From positions 148,041,407 to 148,105,406 of the forward strand of contig CM035408.1 of the NCBI GenBank assembly GCA_020310875.1: 64,000 nt of DNA, in the 5' to 3' direction. This DNA comes from Ceratopteris richardii. Its lineage: Eukaryota; Streptophyta; Polypodiopsida; Polypodiales; Pteridaceae. Positions 1-10,201 of this stretch are shown piece after piece; the stretch's first letter is position 1; each line of letters begins with the position of its first letter. The notes beneath the pieces were generated by a model. That model worked only from the letters and a program-made list of their open reading frames with translations. It was not told the origin of the DNA and searched no databases. Made by a program: the position numbers and the translations under genes.

Positions 1-1
1 T

Positions 2-545
2 CAAATACAGAAGACTACCTATGTCCGAGGCCAAACGAACGTGAGAAGCAAGATGTCTCAGCCATTGAAACAAGTTTGGGTGCGGAAAGGCGAACAGCCT
101 GTTGTGATCAAGCCAACCACACGGGCAAAGATTCTTATTAGTAATCAACGACACGACACTAATAAGAAGCCTTTTTAGAAATTCTTTTGCGAAAATGAAG
201 TCTATCTGGGTACCCAAGAAGTCGATGAAGGCTAGCCCACAATCAAGACAAATTTGGGTGCCTAAGGCTTGCTTGCGGGCTCAAATAGCTACACAGAAAC
301 CACATCCTGTACAACATGGTCCACTCACCCTAACATCTGATACCCATTCTTATACACCACGCACGAACACATATTCACCCATGAGCACGAGTAGAATCAC
401 TTGTAAATGGGTCCCTAAAAAGCCTCATTTCCAAGCAGGTACTCTCACCAAGCCCTCCAGAGTCTCCACAAAATCAAGACCAACAGCCATTCTGTTTGTT
501 TGGCAGCCCAAAACGTGTAATAAACCCCCCGACCCTCATTTGTAA
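2..545 (+). pseudogene. Pol C-terminal W-x-P-K module, copy A
   Basis: A short basic segment built around repeated tryptophan motifs: KQVWVRKGEQP (about 74-106), SIWVPKKSMKA, RQIWVPKACLRA, CKWVPKK and a terminal VWQPK followed by KPPDPHL and a stop at 543-545. Copy B (9198-9956) matches in motif order and spacing and also ends KPPDP. In B the frame continues from the protease-like domain, so this is probably the C-terminal end of pol rather than a separate gene. A is broken: a stop at 176-178 is followed by a frame change before 195. The function is unknown. The basic W/P/K pattern recalls short motifs in some copia gag proteins, but I cannot establish homology. Confidence 0.6.
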
Positions 546-776
546 ATTCATACCCACTTACTAACTACATCACTCATACACCGCACCTTTCCATTTAGCT
601 TCTAGGATTATCCATTCCCTAAATACACACACGATTACCGAGCACTTGTTGACCTACTAACCTATCACTAAAATCATGTGAATGTTGTAACGGGGACACA
701 TGAACGCTTGGTGTCCACTTGCAATGTTAACATTCCTTTGTATATTCTCACAGAACTGGTGACCAGTTTCCTCGAT
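546..776 (+). other. Leader between pol end and 3' ORF, copy A
   Basis: No coding frame matches copy B here. The stretch is AT- and C-rich. Several AG dinucleotides (for example ctcacag at 747-753) lie upstream of the ATG at 777 and could be splice acceptors for a subgenomic RNA. That is inference only. The equivalent leader in copy B is 9957-10201. Confidence 0.35.
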
Positions 777-3700
777 ATGGCCGAGGCAGGAACTAGCTCC
801 CAGGCAGGCACCAGCCCTCAGATTGTGGATATTGAAAGTCTTCCTATTGAGGAGGAATTGAAGGAGCGTCCAGTGGCATTGAGAGCGTTACATGCCATAC
901 CGGTGCAGAATCCTCCACAGGGGCACACAATGCCAGTCAACAAAAACTCACATTGGTTCAGTGACGTGGCAGGACCTCTGGGGGAAGGCACTTACCTATG
1001 GGAGGCAGAGATAAAGTTCAACGAGCGCTGGGGTAGGTATCACTTCTTCACCAGGGAATTTGAGAGACTGCAGAATAATGAAGGGCTGAAACCGATATGG
1101 AAGAAGGCGGGACTTTACGATTACTTCAAAGCCCAATTGCCAAAGCCCGACTTTCTGAGGTGCTGATATTTGATTAGCACCCTCACTCCGAGCAAAGAGA
1201 AAAAGGGATACAACACTTTTTTCCTCCCATCTCTCACAAGGGGCAATGAGCTGAAACGGTTCAGACTGACAAACAACCTGGTGAGGGAAGCTCTCGACAT
1301 GAAAGGTATGCATATTCCCACCGAGAAAGAGACTATGGTCCCCGACAACATGAAGAACAGGAATCTGATGAAACTAAAGGATATGGTGGCAATGACACCT
1401 ACTATTGTCATTCATCTTCGGATGTGCATGCAACATTTCGCATTCTCCACGCAAGAGAGGTTCAAAATGCCACCCAAGAAGATATGGTTCAATCTATATT
1501 TAGCAGATGCCTTCGATTTGACAATCAACATGCCTCACTGGATTATTGACCAAATCCACTTGGCTCATCAACGGTGGTATAAGAAGCAAAAGTCAGTACT
1601 GCATGGATGTTGTGCTTTCACAAGGATTGTCTACAGATGCTTGGCATATGATGTGCCAGTTCAAAAGGCACTTATTTGGACCACGGTGCAAGAATTCCAA
1701 CGTAGACTATCCACCGCAGGGCCTCCGTCCAAGAAAATGAGAGGCGCAGTTCAGATGCCCTGTGCACAGGCCCGTGGTGCGACACTGACACCAGAAACCA
1801 CCCCACGGCTTCCCAGGCGAGTGCAACCATTCACTATAAGATTACCAAGGCACAACACAGAAGGCCCGAACCTAGTGTTTCCACTGGTACCAACTGACTT
1901 AGAGTTCCCTCATGGCTTTACATTGGAAGATCTAACGGATGAGGAGGTGGCCAAAATAATCAATGCTACCAATTTAGAAGTGGAAGCAGAGCAGGCAAGC
2001 GGGCAGCAGAAAGATATTGTCCAACCCCACCCTGTCCAACCAACGGTAGTCGAAGTGGAGGATGATGAAGGAGAGGAGCAAGAGGAGGAATAAGAAGGAC
2101 TTTCTGATGAAGAAGAGTATATGTATGAGCAAGAAGTTCTACAGGAACTTGAGGGTGCCCCGGCTTATACGAAGCAATTGAAAAAGCTATATGATACTAT
2201 CAACCGAGTTCAAGAACAGCACAAACTATCCTTGGCAGCAGGAAAAGCCCTCATGAACCAAATCCTTGAGGAGGAAGGTGTGGATGAGCAATACCAAGCA
2301 ACCCTTGACATGATATCTGATGTGTTGGGGGTACCTAAGACAATGCATACAACTCTTGCACACTCGAGAAGATCAGAGCGAAGATACGGTAGACGTCCCC
2401 CTTGATCAGGAAAACAAATGAATGTATTAGTGTCAGAACCCCAGGGCACTACATCCACGACCACTGGCACTGCTCATACCATTCTTGACATTGAGGAAGC
2501 CCACACATCTAGTGCACCCCCATCACCCCCCTTACCCCCTCTCCCTCCAACTCCACCACCTTCACCTCCCACTACCGTCACAGCCCCAGGTTCCACTTCC
2601 CATACTGAAGCACAGATCATTAGTCAACCCACATAACCTACACAACCGATCTCCATCTCTCTTGTTTACACTACTACTGACTCTATAATTCTAATTGTAG
2701 CCATGGAAAACCCCGTTCCCCTGATTACACTTTCTGGCGGTTCATATTCACAACTACACACACCACTTTACACCTTCACCACCATCACTGCACCCACAAT
2801 TCCCATGTTCACAATCAATCCCACGACCGCATCCACTTTTGATCTCATGGACATATCACCCACCTCCGCACCTCTCCCTCCCCCCATACGTCCACAATCT
2901 CCCATTCCCCCACCACCAACTTCACCCTTTTCAAGCACAGCATACATGCTCCCATTCCCTTTTCCCTTCCCTTCTGCATTCAACACCTTTCCTGCATCCA
3001 CTCCCATTAATAATGTATTTAATAATATGTACCAATGTATTTCTCAACTGCAACAACATTACCAGCACCTAGACACACAGCATACGAGTCTCTTCAAAAG
3101 CCATGAACAGCCCCAAGCAAGATTCATTGAATTAGAGAAGGAGAAGCGGCTATTACAACAGCAGTATACTACATTACAAGCACAACATGATCAATTAGTC
3201 GCCAATCCACCCCAGTCAGATACTAAAGAAAAACAACAACTCGACGACATGTTACATGCTCAGATCACAGACAATCTCAAGCTTCGATGCAATCTCGCCT
3301 TATTACGGAAGCACATGTCCACAACACTCGAAGAGAATAAGAGATTGCAGAAACAGAACGAAGAAAACTTGGAAGCAGCAATGGAGGGTTCACCACAGGA
3401 AATCGACCCAGAGAATTTCAAGGCTATCCCATCTGGAAGTATGCAAATCATCTTGGAAACCCATGCCGATCTCCTGGAAGCCCACGCAGCATTAGAAAGA
3501 GAAAGAGATGATCTACTAAAGCAACTGGCAACTCAGCAGGAGTCACCAAGCAAGGTCACAACAGCAGTCGACACTTCAAAAGAAGTCGCAAAACTCAGAG
3601 CAGAACTAGAAGTACTACGAAGTAAAGTTCTTCAATACGAACGTCAACCCTCTCCCCTGGCGGGACGGGAACCTGAAGACTTAGTGCCAATTCAAGTGGA

Positions 3701-4856
3701 GGAGATCTTTGAAGACCCATATGTTCCCATGCCAACACCCGGAGGTAAGCAAACAGAAGAAGGAATAGACATGATTGAGATCGAAGCGCCTGAATGGATG
3801 CAAAGGTTGGAGAAGGTTGCTACAACCCATGATGAGAGAGTTGCAGTTCAGATAGCATCTATGTCACGATTGGAAGAAGTCGTCATAAAATCGGATTACT
3901 TCAGAAACCTCTCCCATCATAGGTGGATTGGCACGTCCGATGATCTGTATGTTCCATTCTGCATATTAATGGCGGATTACAATGCTGAAATCAAGCAACG
4001 CACAACAAAAGAACCAACCTCGGCAACACAATTTGCACCGGATGACATCCCGGCAAGTGCCAAGCAGGGGAATATACATCAACCTACTTGGAGGATCCGA
4101 CTGCTTGAAACCTACCCTGAGATGGTACGCACGTGGAATAACATGCCTCGATATATCAAGTATAATCCCTGCTACTGCACTGTCTTTCGAAGAAGGTCTT
4201 GGTCGGAGTACACCAAAACAATTTTCACGGTTAAAGGATGTGAAAAATGGTTAAATTATGTGTACCTAGCACCTCCTAATGGCCAACCCACAGTCAACTA
4301 CATGATTTCAACCATCCGACACTGGGCAGTCAGGTTCAAGAATGTCCCAGATGTCATGGCACAGATGTGCCTCAAAAATTTTGAGCTCATGCTGGTTACA
4401 TTCAGGACATTTAGGAATATTAAGGAGCCTCATCTTTCGGCTATTGGATTTAATGAAGGGAATCAGGACCTCGTCTACGATATGAGCACCACACCATCCA
4501 TTAACGTCGTATATGCGTGGCATGCTCGGATAAAGTATCTACCTGCCTGCTCAAACAAATGTTTGAAGAAATGTTCATCACCGGGTTCTGGGAATACCAT
4601 TCCGAGATATTCATTCCCAGACGATCTCATCTATTACAGTTATTTGCAGTGGAACAAGCCCTACATTCAGAAAAGCTACGTATACCACATCCAGAAGTTC
4701 AAGGGCCAGTAAACTGGGATGCCCTACTCACTGATTTGGCCAAAGGGTTGAGAATCGCAGAACATCATTTAGCTACCGACGTTGTGGAGTACTACATCCA
4801 ACGATCCACTCAACAAGGGTCTGTCAGAGAGGACAGATGCGAGAGAGGGGGGGGGG
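777..4856 (+). pseudogene. Giant 3' ORF (N-globular, coiled coil, C-globular), family W copy A
   Basis: From the ATG at 777, aligned with the copy-B ATG at 10202, one frame runs about 1,260 codons through in-frame stops at 1164-1166, 2091-2093, 2403-2405 and 2634-2636. A frameshift near 4550 moves it into the frame holding the C-terminus. Architecture: N-terminal globular domain (777-1740, with NSHWF and a conserved GCCAFTRIVYRCLAYDVP stretch); acidic tail (about 2050-2120); helical segment; proline/serine/threonine-rich hinge (2490-3000); Q/E/L-rich coiled coil (3030-3640); C-terminal domain (3780-4840) with IGFNEGN, DLVYDMSTTP and FWEYHSEIF. The stop that ends copy B is lost in A, so the frame reads on into the LTR to 5026. 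The N-domain vaguely resembles the plant transposon protein domain often seen in plant retroelement ORFs; this needs a profile search. Function unknown. Confidence 0.7.
4841..4856 (+). other. Polypurine tract, copy A
   Basis: A purine run (gagaga followed by ten G) directly abuts the TGTTGGCA start of the 3' LTR. This is the expected plus-strand primer position. Copy B has the equivalent tract at 14332-14344. Confidence 0.8.
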
Positions 4857-5300
4857 TGTTGGCAGTCAAGGAACTGAAGGACTCACAAGACAAGGAAGTC
4901 AACGAAGGGAGTCGGAGCGAAGAGAAGGTACAAGCAGACAGAGTAGTCAAAGAAGATCTGGCAAGTAGGCCATCTAAATTTTTCATGCATCAAAGAGGTG
5001 GGCACACAAGAAGAAGGAGAAAGTAGGGAGCTACAGGAAATGTATGTCAAAACGTTAGAAGAAATCCCTACAAAAATAGTGATTTTCATCACTAAAAACC
5101 ATTGTAAATACCATTTCATATGTTTGTAGCTCCATTTTGTGCAAGCCAAGGAGTCCTTGAGCTTGAGGAGCTTTAAAAGTACCTACCTATCAGTTTTCAC
5201 ATTTTTTAGACTCCATTTGAACCTCCAAATAGGCCAGAGAACCTAATTTTTAACTAGGCCGGACAGTAGGTTTGGACAAGGCCAAAAACTAGTCAAAAAC

Positions 5301-5308
5301 TATAAATA
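5301..5308 (+). promoter_or_regulatory. TATA box in W-A LTR
   Basis: TATAAATA lies in a stretch conserved with copy B (agtcaaaaactataaa followed by agagctagag). It sits about 445 bp into the LTR, as expected for a U3 promoter. Confidence 0.6.
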
Positions 5309-5418
5309 GAGCTAGAGAGCTCATTTTTTAGGTTAGCTTGTAATAGATTTGAACTTGTATGAGCATTTTGGAAGTAATCTAAAAGAACTCCATTGTCTTC
5401 CTCTTTGTCTTGCCTTCT

Positions 5419-5456
5419 GTGCGTGTGTGTGTGTATGTGTGTGCATGTTGGTGTGC
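5419..5456 (+). repeat. GT-rich microsatellite in W-A LTR
   Basis: A run of mostly GTGTGT lies about 110 bp downstream of the TATA box. A similar run sits in the same place in the copy-B LTR (about 14794-14828), so it belongs to the family and is not a late local expansion. Confidence 0.8.
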
Positions 5457-5645
5457 TTCTCACTCACGCACTTGTGCCTTCACTTGCTCGAGGTCATCAT
5501 ACCATCCTCACATCTTCCCAGATTGACATTAAAGGAGGTGCTACTCCTCACTAAGCTATAGTATACTTTGTTGCATCACCGGAATTAGGTCAGGAAATAC
5601 GGATTGTTCCTGCGTAGCCCACTTGCTTGCCTTTGTGAACGCCTT

Positions 5646-7489
5646 CTATTGCTCACGAATTCTTGGTTCAAAGATCTCCGTAGCTGATTGTAATTGCTTG
5701 CCCGAACGTGTTTGCACCACTACTGCTTGCGTATCCACGATTGAGATGTACACCATATTTGCCATCGGATGTTGTCGCTCTTTTTTCTTTTTGTCATATT
5801 CAGGTGCATCTTTACAAAATCTTCGGATATGCCCGATTTCTCCACAAAAATGACATTTAGGAGAGGGAGGAGATGCACCTTCTCCTGATGGACCTGCATT
5901 CCACTGAGCTTGTCCAAAATTATTTGACCGTCCACCTCGATAATTCCTATATCCCTGGTACGGAGTATTCCGCGTCTGTGGTGGCACATAATGGCTGGCC
6001 GATTGCCCTTGTTCCTGAATGATGGCATTAACAGCTGCTTTGTTCTGTACCTTGGCATTATACGGGCAAGTATCCGTAGTGTGGTATGTTGTGTGGCAAA
6101 TTGCACAATACATTTGGTTTAGAGCGCATATTGAACTGTTGTGCCCTGGATTTTTGCATTTGGTACAGTAAATTTGTTTCAAAGGATCCTCGTTAGATTG
6201 TCGGGACGCTTTCAACCACTCTAAATCTTCAGTAAATCCACCCACTTTGTTTTCTAATTGTAACACCATAGCAATTATGGCATCCAAATTCATTCCACCC
6301 ACACACCATATGATCATAATCTGCTTCAATTGGGGCTTTAATCCATTGATGAACCACTGTGTGATAACGTCATCTGGTAAATTAGTGTGCATGGGTGGCA
6401 ACTACCGTAAATGAGTCCGAAATAGCGTGGCATAATCCTGTACATTTTGGTGTGGTTTCTGCCTATTATTCTATAAGTAGTCAAAGATTTCGGCTGGGTT
6501 TTTCTTTAACTTAAATCGTTGCAGAAATGCATCCTTCACATAATCGTACTGTCGAAAGTGGTTCTCATATTTGGTTAGCCATCGTGCAGCTTCATTAACC
6601 AAGGTTGACTGGAACACAATAGCTTTATACGCAGGGTCTGCGGGGTAATTCAGAACTGCATCATTAATCTCAAAGGTCCGTACATGCGCATCGGGATCAT
6701 CCCTCGGAAAACCTCCAAATTTTGTGTATGTGACCCCCGCTGGTACCGGGCACGGTGGGATAACCTCTTGCTGCTGATGTTGTGGTTGCGGCTGTGGCGG
6801 TGTTTGTTGTTGTTGGTGTGAGCCACTCATGGTGCTGTTGTTAGTGGCGTTGTTGTTGTTACCTGAAAATTGGGGAGGTATCTCTTGATATTCCTAAACT
6901 GTATGGTCAACTTGCTCACTTTCCGGTCCTAAAATGTCGTCAAACCAATTGCTTAACTCCAAATCTAAGAGCCCTTCCTCAACTTTAGTGTCAAATTTAG
7001 CTAATTGTGCACCAAAAAATGGTGAGCGCAGTAAGTGTCCACCAAACAGCACCGTAGTTTCACCGAAAAGCTTCGAATTGCCACCAGGTAATATCGAACT
7101 CTCATTGAAACTCGCCAAATTCTCACCGGACCAGACTGCACTGTCACCGGAAACGTTCTCATCAGATAACGCAAACCTGTCACCGAAGTGACCGAATTTT
7201 GACCAGATAATGTGGAACTATCTCCGCACTGCGCCTCTGTACAACCAAAAATCACCGTACTTTCTTGAGAAGGAATCGGACTCGCACCGGAATGCATCGG
7301 ATTCTCACCGTGTACTACCGACCTACCACCGGAATTGCCGTTGGCTGGCTGTATTGAACCTTCTGCAACTGGACTTGATTTTCTTGCACTTCTACCACTA
7401 GGGGGTGTTCCTAATAAGTTCGGAACTGCCCAGGGATGTTGATCTCTGCGGTATTTGGGGTATGATTCGCCGGAACGTGTTACAGGCAT
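5646..7489 (-). pseudogene. gag of family K fragment
   Basis: It starts MPVTRSGESYPKYRR at 7489. The capsid-like region is at about 6830-6200, with VTYTKFGGFPRDDPDAHV, NEAARWLTKYENHF and LPDDVITQWFINGLKPQL. Three CX2CX4HX4C zinc knuckles follow: CTKCKNPGHNSSIC, CAICHTTYHTTDTC and CHFCGEIGHIRRFC. A frameshift near 7000-7120 and stops near 6892 and 6469 break the frame. The product would be a nucleocapsid/capsid polyprotein that packages element RNA. This copy preserves the second knuckle, which the complete K element has lost by deletion. Confidence 0.85.
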
Positions 7490-7544
7490 ATATCAAAGAA
7501 TTCTTCCTCAATTTTTAATCTTCGATGCAAATGACTACTCCATT

Positions 7545-8035
7545 CCCCACAGACGGTGCAAGTGTTTAAACTTAAACTTAGGATTAAGTTATCTGTTTAA
7601 GTTAAATTCAATCTGGGTTCTTGGGATGATTAGGGGTCTGTATTTTCCCAAACATACAAATTAAGAGTATACTACTTCACCGAATTGACGTGCTAAATTG
7701 GATTATCTTCGTAGTACTATTTGAATACGTTCTTCAACACACTTCCACCCCAGACAGTTAACTGTATAACTGCTTCACTTATCACTTTAATCAATTTACT
7801 TAATACTTCATTGAACTTCACTTCATGATTAAACTTAATCAATAGAATTGACAGTACTCAGATTACACAGGAATTCGGTAACTGCACTTCGCTTCCGGCT
7901 CTCGCCCAAACGAACAGTCCGGCAACTACCATGCCTTCTACTTCACGCGGCTCTTTTGTTAATTTGTCAAGAGTTACAACTATTGCGCTACGCCTTATGC
8001 GTGCGACTTTTCAGGGTATACATTACAAAAATTAT
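7545..8035 (-). repeat. Probable 5' LTR and primer site of family K fragment
   Basis: On the minus strand the sequence around 7545-7562 (cttgcaccgtctgtgggg) matches the primer-site region of the complete K element (cttggcaccatctgtggg, near 21223-21240). The preceding block around 7600-7650 resembles the K LTR stretch with cccctaccactcccaagaaccca. An LTR end at about 7563 is inferred. Similarity farther out is weak by eye and the outer edge near 8035 is a guess. Confidence 0.45.
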
Positions 8036-8039
8036 GAGT

Positions 8040-8817
8040 TCCTTTTCGGCGGCTTACAATAAGAAGTCGGCTCCCTATCATCCACAAGCTAATGGACAAG
8101 CTGAGAGCACAAATAAGATTCTATGCAATGTATTGACAAAATTGGTTAATAATAAATGCTCTAACTGGGACAAACAGCTACACCATGTTGTTTGGCCATA
8201 CAGAGTTGCCTATAAAACGATACTCCAAGCTACCCCCTTTCAGATGGTGTTCGGCCAAAATGTAGTGCTACCATTGGACTTTTTGATACCTACATTGAAA
8301 GTAGCACAAACATGATTAGGCAGGCCATGAGCTCTCCTCTAGAATCTTCAATCTTGAACGATTGGGTGAAACACGATTGAGAGCTGCAGCAGGAATTTAT
8401 GCAGCCAAGAAGAAACAAAAAGCATATTTTGATGCACATGTGAAGGATAAGGGCTTAAAAGTGGGAGAACTAGTCCTAGTCTACACCTTGAAGCAGCATG
8501 CACAGAAGTTAGAGAAGAGAGGTTATGGACCAATGATTGTCCATAGGATCTCCACAAGTGGAGCAGTTCAACTAGCCACTCTAGAAGGCAACATCCTACC
8601 GAGCTACATCACTGGATGCAGAGTCAAGTTATATCACGAACCCCTCACAGAGGAGATGTTAAATCGAATCAATACTGCAAAGAAACGTAAAGAGGAGGAA
8701 AAGCGAATTCGAGCAGAAGCACATGCAGAAGCTTTAGAACGCATCCGACGAATGAAATTGAGGAGACAAGGTAGAGATCAGCCCATGCCTAACACTAAAG
8801 AATCTCTAGATTATCAC
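8040..8817 (+). pseudogene. Integrase C-terminal half, W-B
   Basis: It begins inside the catalytic core. SAPYHPQANGQAESTNK carries the third acidic residue (Glu) of the D,D-35-E triad; the two Asp residues lie upstream and are absent. VVWPYRVAYKT and NVVLPLDFLIPTLKV follow, then a frameshifted stretch (8315-8362), then an integrase C-terminal domain with YFDAHVKDKGLKVGELVLVY and a KRGYGPMIVHRIS strand region. The same layout appears in copy C at 62576-63706. Loss of the N-terminal half makes it non-functional. Confidence 0.85.
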
Positions 8818-9197
8818 ATGGCCATGTGTGAGGCTTCAGGTGAACGTTCCCATAGGCTAGTCAATCGGCAAACTTTTGTGACCCTAGAGGTAGGACAAGG
8901 AAAGAATGCAAGGACCGTGAGAGCTTTAATTGACTAAAGAGCAGCCACTAGTGCAGTTCAACTTTCTTACTTCCAAGAATTGCAATTGAAGATCAATCCT
9001 ATAGAGGCATATCTCATAGGATTGGGAGGTGTGGAAACCCCTTGCATGGGAGAGGTGGACCTTCCCCTCTACATTCAGGAGGTTCTAATGGCAGTCAAAG
9101 TGCTAGTATGTGAAAATGAGGATCTTACCAAACCTCTGGTCTTGGGCCAAGACTGGATCTATGATCATGCAATCAGGCTTGGGTAGGCCAAAACCGC
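8818..9197 (+). pseudogene. Aspartic-protease-like domain after integrase, W-B
   Basis: Downstream of the integrase tail, in the same frame, lies a retropepsin-like segment. TFVTLEVGQGKNARTVRALI precedes a catalytic-type Asp; a stop (8935-8937) then falls where Ser/Thr-Gly is expected, followed by AATSAVQLSYF. An IEAYLIGLGG strand and LVLGQDWI, the usual LxGxxWL motif near the C-terminus of plant retropepsins, complete the pattern. Copy C has the same domain at 62230-62576. In standard gypsy elements the protease precedes RT, so this position is unusual. Whether family W also has an upstream protease cannot be seen here. Confidence 0.7.
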
Positions 9198-9956
9198 ATC
9201 ACGGCAAAATTAGAGAATCAAGCACTTAGGCCACTAGAAAAGGTACCAAATCCTGGTCCCTCCAGGAACCCACATGAAGATAACGATGCTATTCTTGTCC
9301 AAAGTTCTATGGTGCAGAAGACTATCACTCTCGAAGAAAGTGCAGAAAGTAATAAGGAGTTCCCTTCTTTTCCAAAATGAATCCCAGGAAAGCAAGCAGG
9401 ACAACACACGACACAGAGGAGAATGATAATCAAGAAGCATGAGCAACGACCAATGCATTATAAAGTACCTCTTAGCATGAAGCAGATCTAGATACGAAAG
9501 GGTGAAAAACCCACAGCTCTAGAGACACGTTCTCACAGATGCACCAAACGAGCTACAATGTCGAGGATTGCAACTAAGGAATATCCTAAGCATCACTGTA
9601 GACTTACCACTTCTATTTGGGTCCCAAAGCAGTCAATGAAGGCTATCCCAAATGCTAGTCAAATATGGGTGCCCAAGACCTTCTTACGAGCTCAAATAAC
9701 TTCAAGTCCAGTCACAAGATCGAACCAACACTCACAAGTCCTATTGGCTCCCATCCCACGGCAAACATCTACACACCACACCACCACATTTTTTGTCACA
9801 CCTAGGAAGTTATGGAAATGGGTACCCACAAAGTCCCAAATCCAACACAACACAGTCCAGAAACCTTTACATGTCATCGCCACTCAGAGCTACAATCTCA
9901 CAATCAAAGTTTGGAGACTTAAGCCCCATATCAAACCCCCTGACCCACCTCTGTAA
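9198..9956 (+). pseudogene. Linker and W-x-P-K module, W-B
   Basis: This is open apart from a stop near 9379 and a TAG at 9489-9491 that replaces the first tryptophan (KQI-stop-IRKGEKP, versus KQVWVRKGEQP in copy A). Conserved motifs follow: SIWVPKQSMKA, SQIWVPKTFLRAQ, KWVPTK and VWRLK, then KPPDPPL and a stop at 9954-9956. The upstream linker is charged and shares the frame used by the module, so the module is probably the end of the pol polyprotein, releasable by the adjacent protease. The biochemical role is unknown. Confidence 0.6.
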
Positions 9957-10201
9957 ATCAATCCACTCTATAGTAGGTGCATTCTGAGTAGATTGCACAT
10001 CCAAAAGCATGCATCTAGGATGAACACTAACCTACTAACCAACACTCACACACATCACAAACACTTCACCCACTAACCGTTAACCTCTCGGAATTTCATG
10101 TTAGTATTGTGGAGGGAACACCATAACATCCTGTTTCCTATGCAATGCTAATGTGCCTCTCTTCTTCTAACAGATAAGCATCAACAACTACAAGAACTCT
10201 C
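9957..10201 (+). other. Leader before 3' ORF, W-B
   Basis: Non-coding and C/A-rich. It has a pyrimidine-rich tract followed by aacag (cctctcttcttctaacag, about 10154-10171), about 30 bp before the ATG at 10202. This is a plausible splice acceptor for expressing the 3' ORF from a spliced RNA; inferred from sequence only. Confidence 0.4.

Larger units (their letters stand above)
1..5600 (+). mobile_element. Family W gypsy-like retrotransposon, copy A (3' portion)
   Basis: Truncated by the window start. In order it contains the end of a pol-like frame with W-x-P-K motifs, a leader, a giant degenerate 3' ORF, a polypurine tract and a 3' LTR with a TATA box. The same order recurs in copy B (8040-14950) and, on the minus strand, in copy C (55892-64000). 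Assignment to Ty3/gypsy rests on the integrase visible in B and C, because A's own integrase lies outside the window. The right edge is approximate: the LTR gives way near 5600 to an inverted family-K gag fragment. Confidence 0.8.
4857..5600 (+). repeat. 3' LTR of family W copy A
   Basis: It begins TGTTGGCA immediately after the polypurine tract. It aligns over most of its length with 14345-14950 in copy B. Shared blocks include gtgattttcatcact, the TATA region, a GT-rich stretch and cttctcactcac. The 3' boundary is uncertain because no intact second LTR of this copy is in the window and an inverted family-K fragment follows near 5600-5640. Confidence 0.75.
5640..8035 (-). mobile_element. Family K gypsy fragment (5' LTR plus gag), inverted
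   Basis: On the minus strand this reads probable 5' LTR, primer site and a gag frame. It ends just after the third zinc knuckle and has no protease or RT. The gag is closely related to that of the complete K element at 20286-35523: both share MPVTRSGE starts, YTKFGGFP and DDPDAHVRTFEI. It separates W copies A and B, which run the other way. Edges are approximate. Confidence 0.75.

Noticed and set aside
195-545. Stand-alone host gene
   Set aside because: A second copy occurs at the same position in W-B, in frame with pol; it is part of a retroelement.
9218-9458. Minus-strand ORFs over the W-B linker
   Set aside because: They are antisense to the charged pol linker and not shared with A or C.
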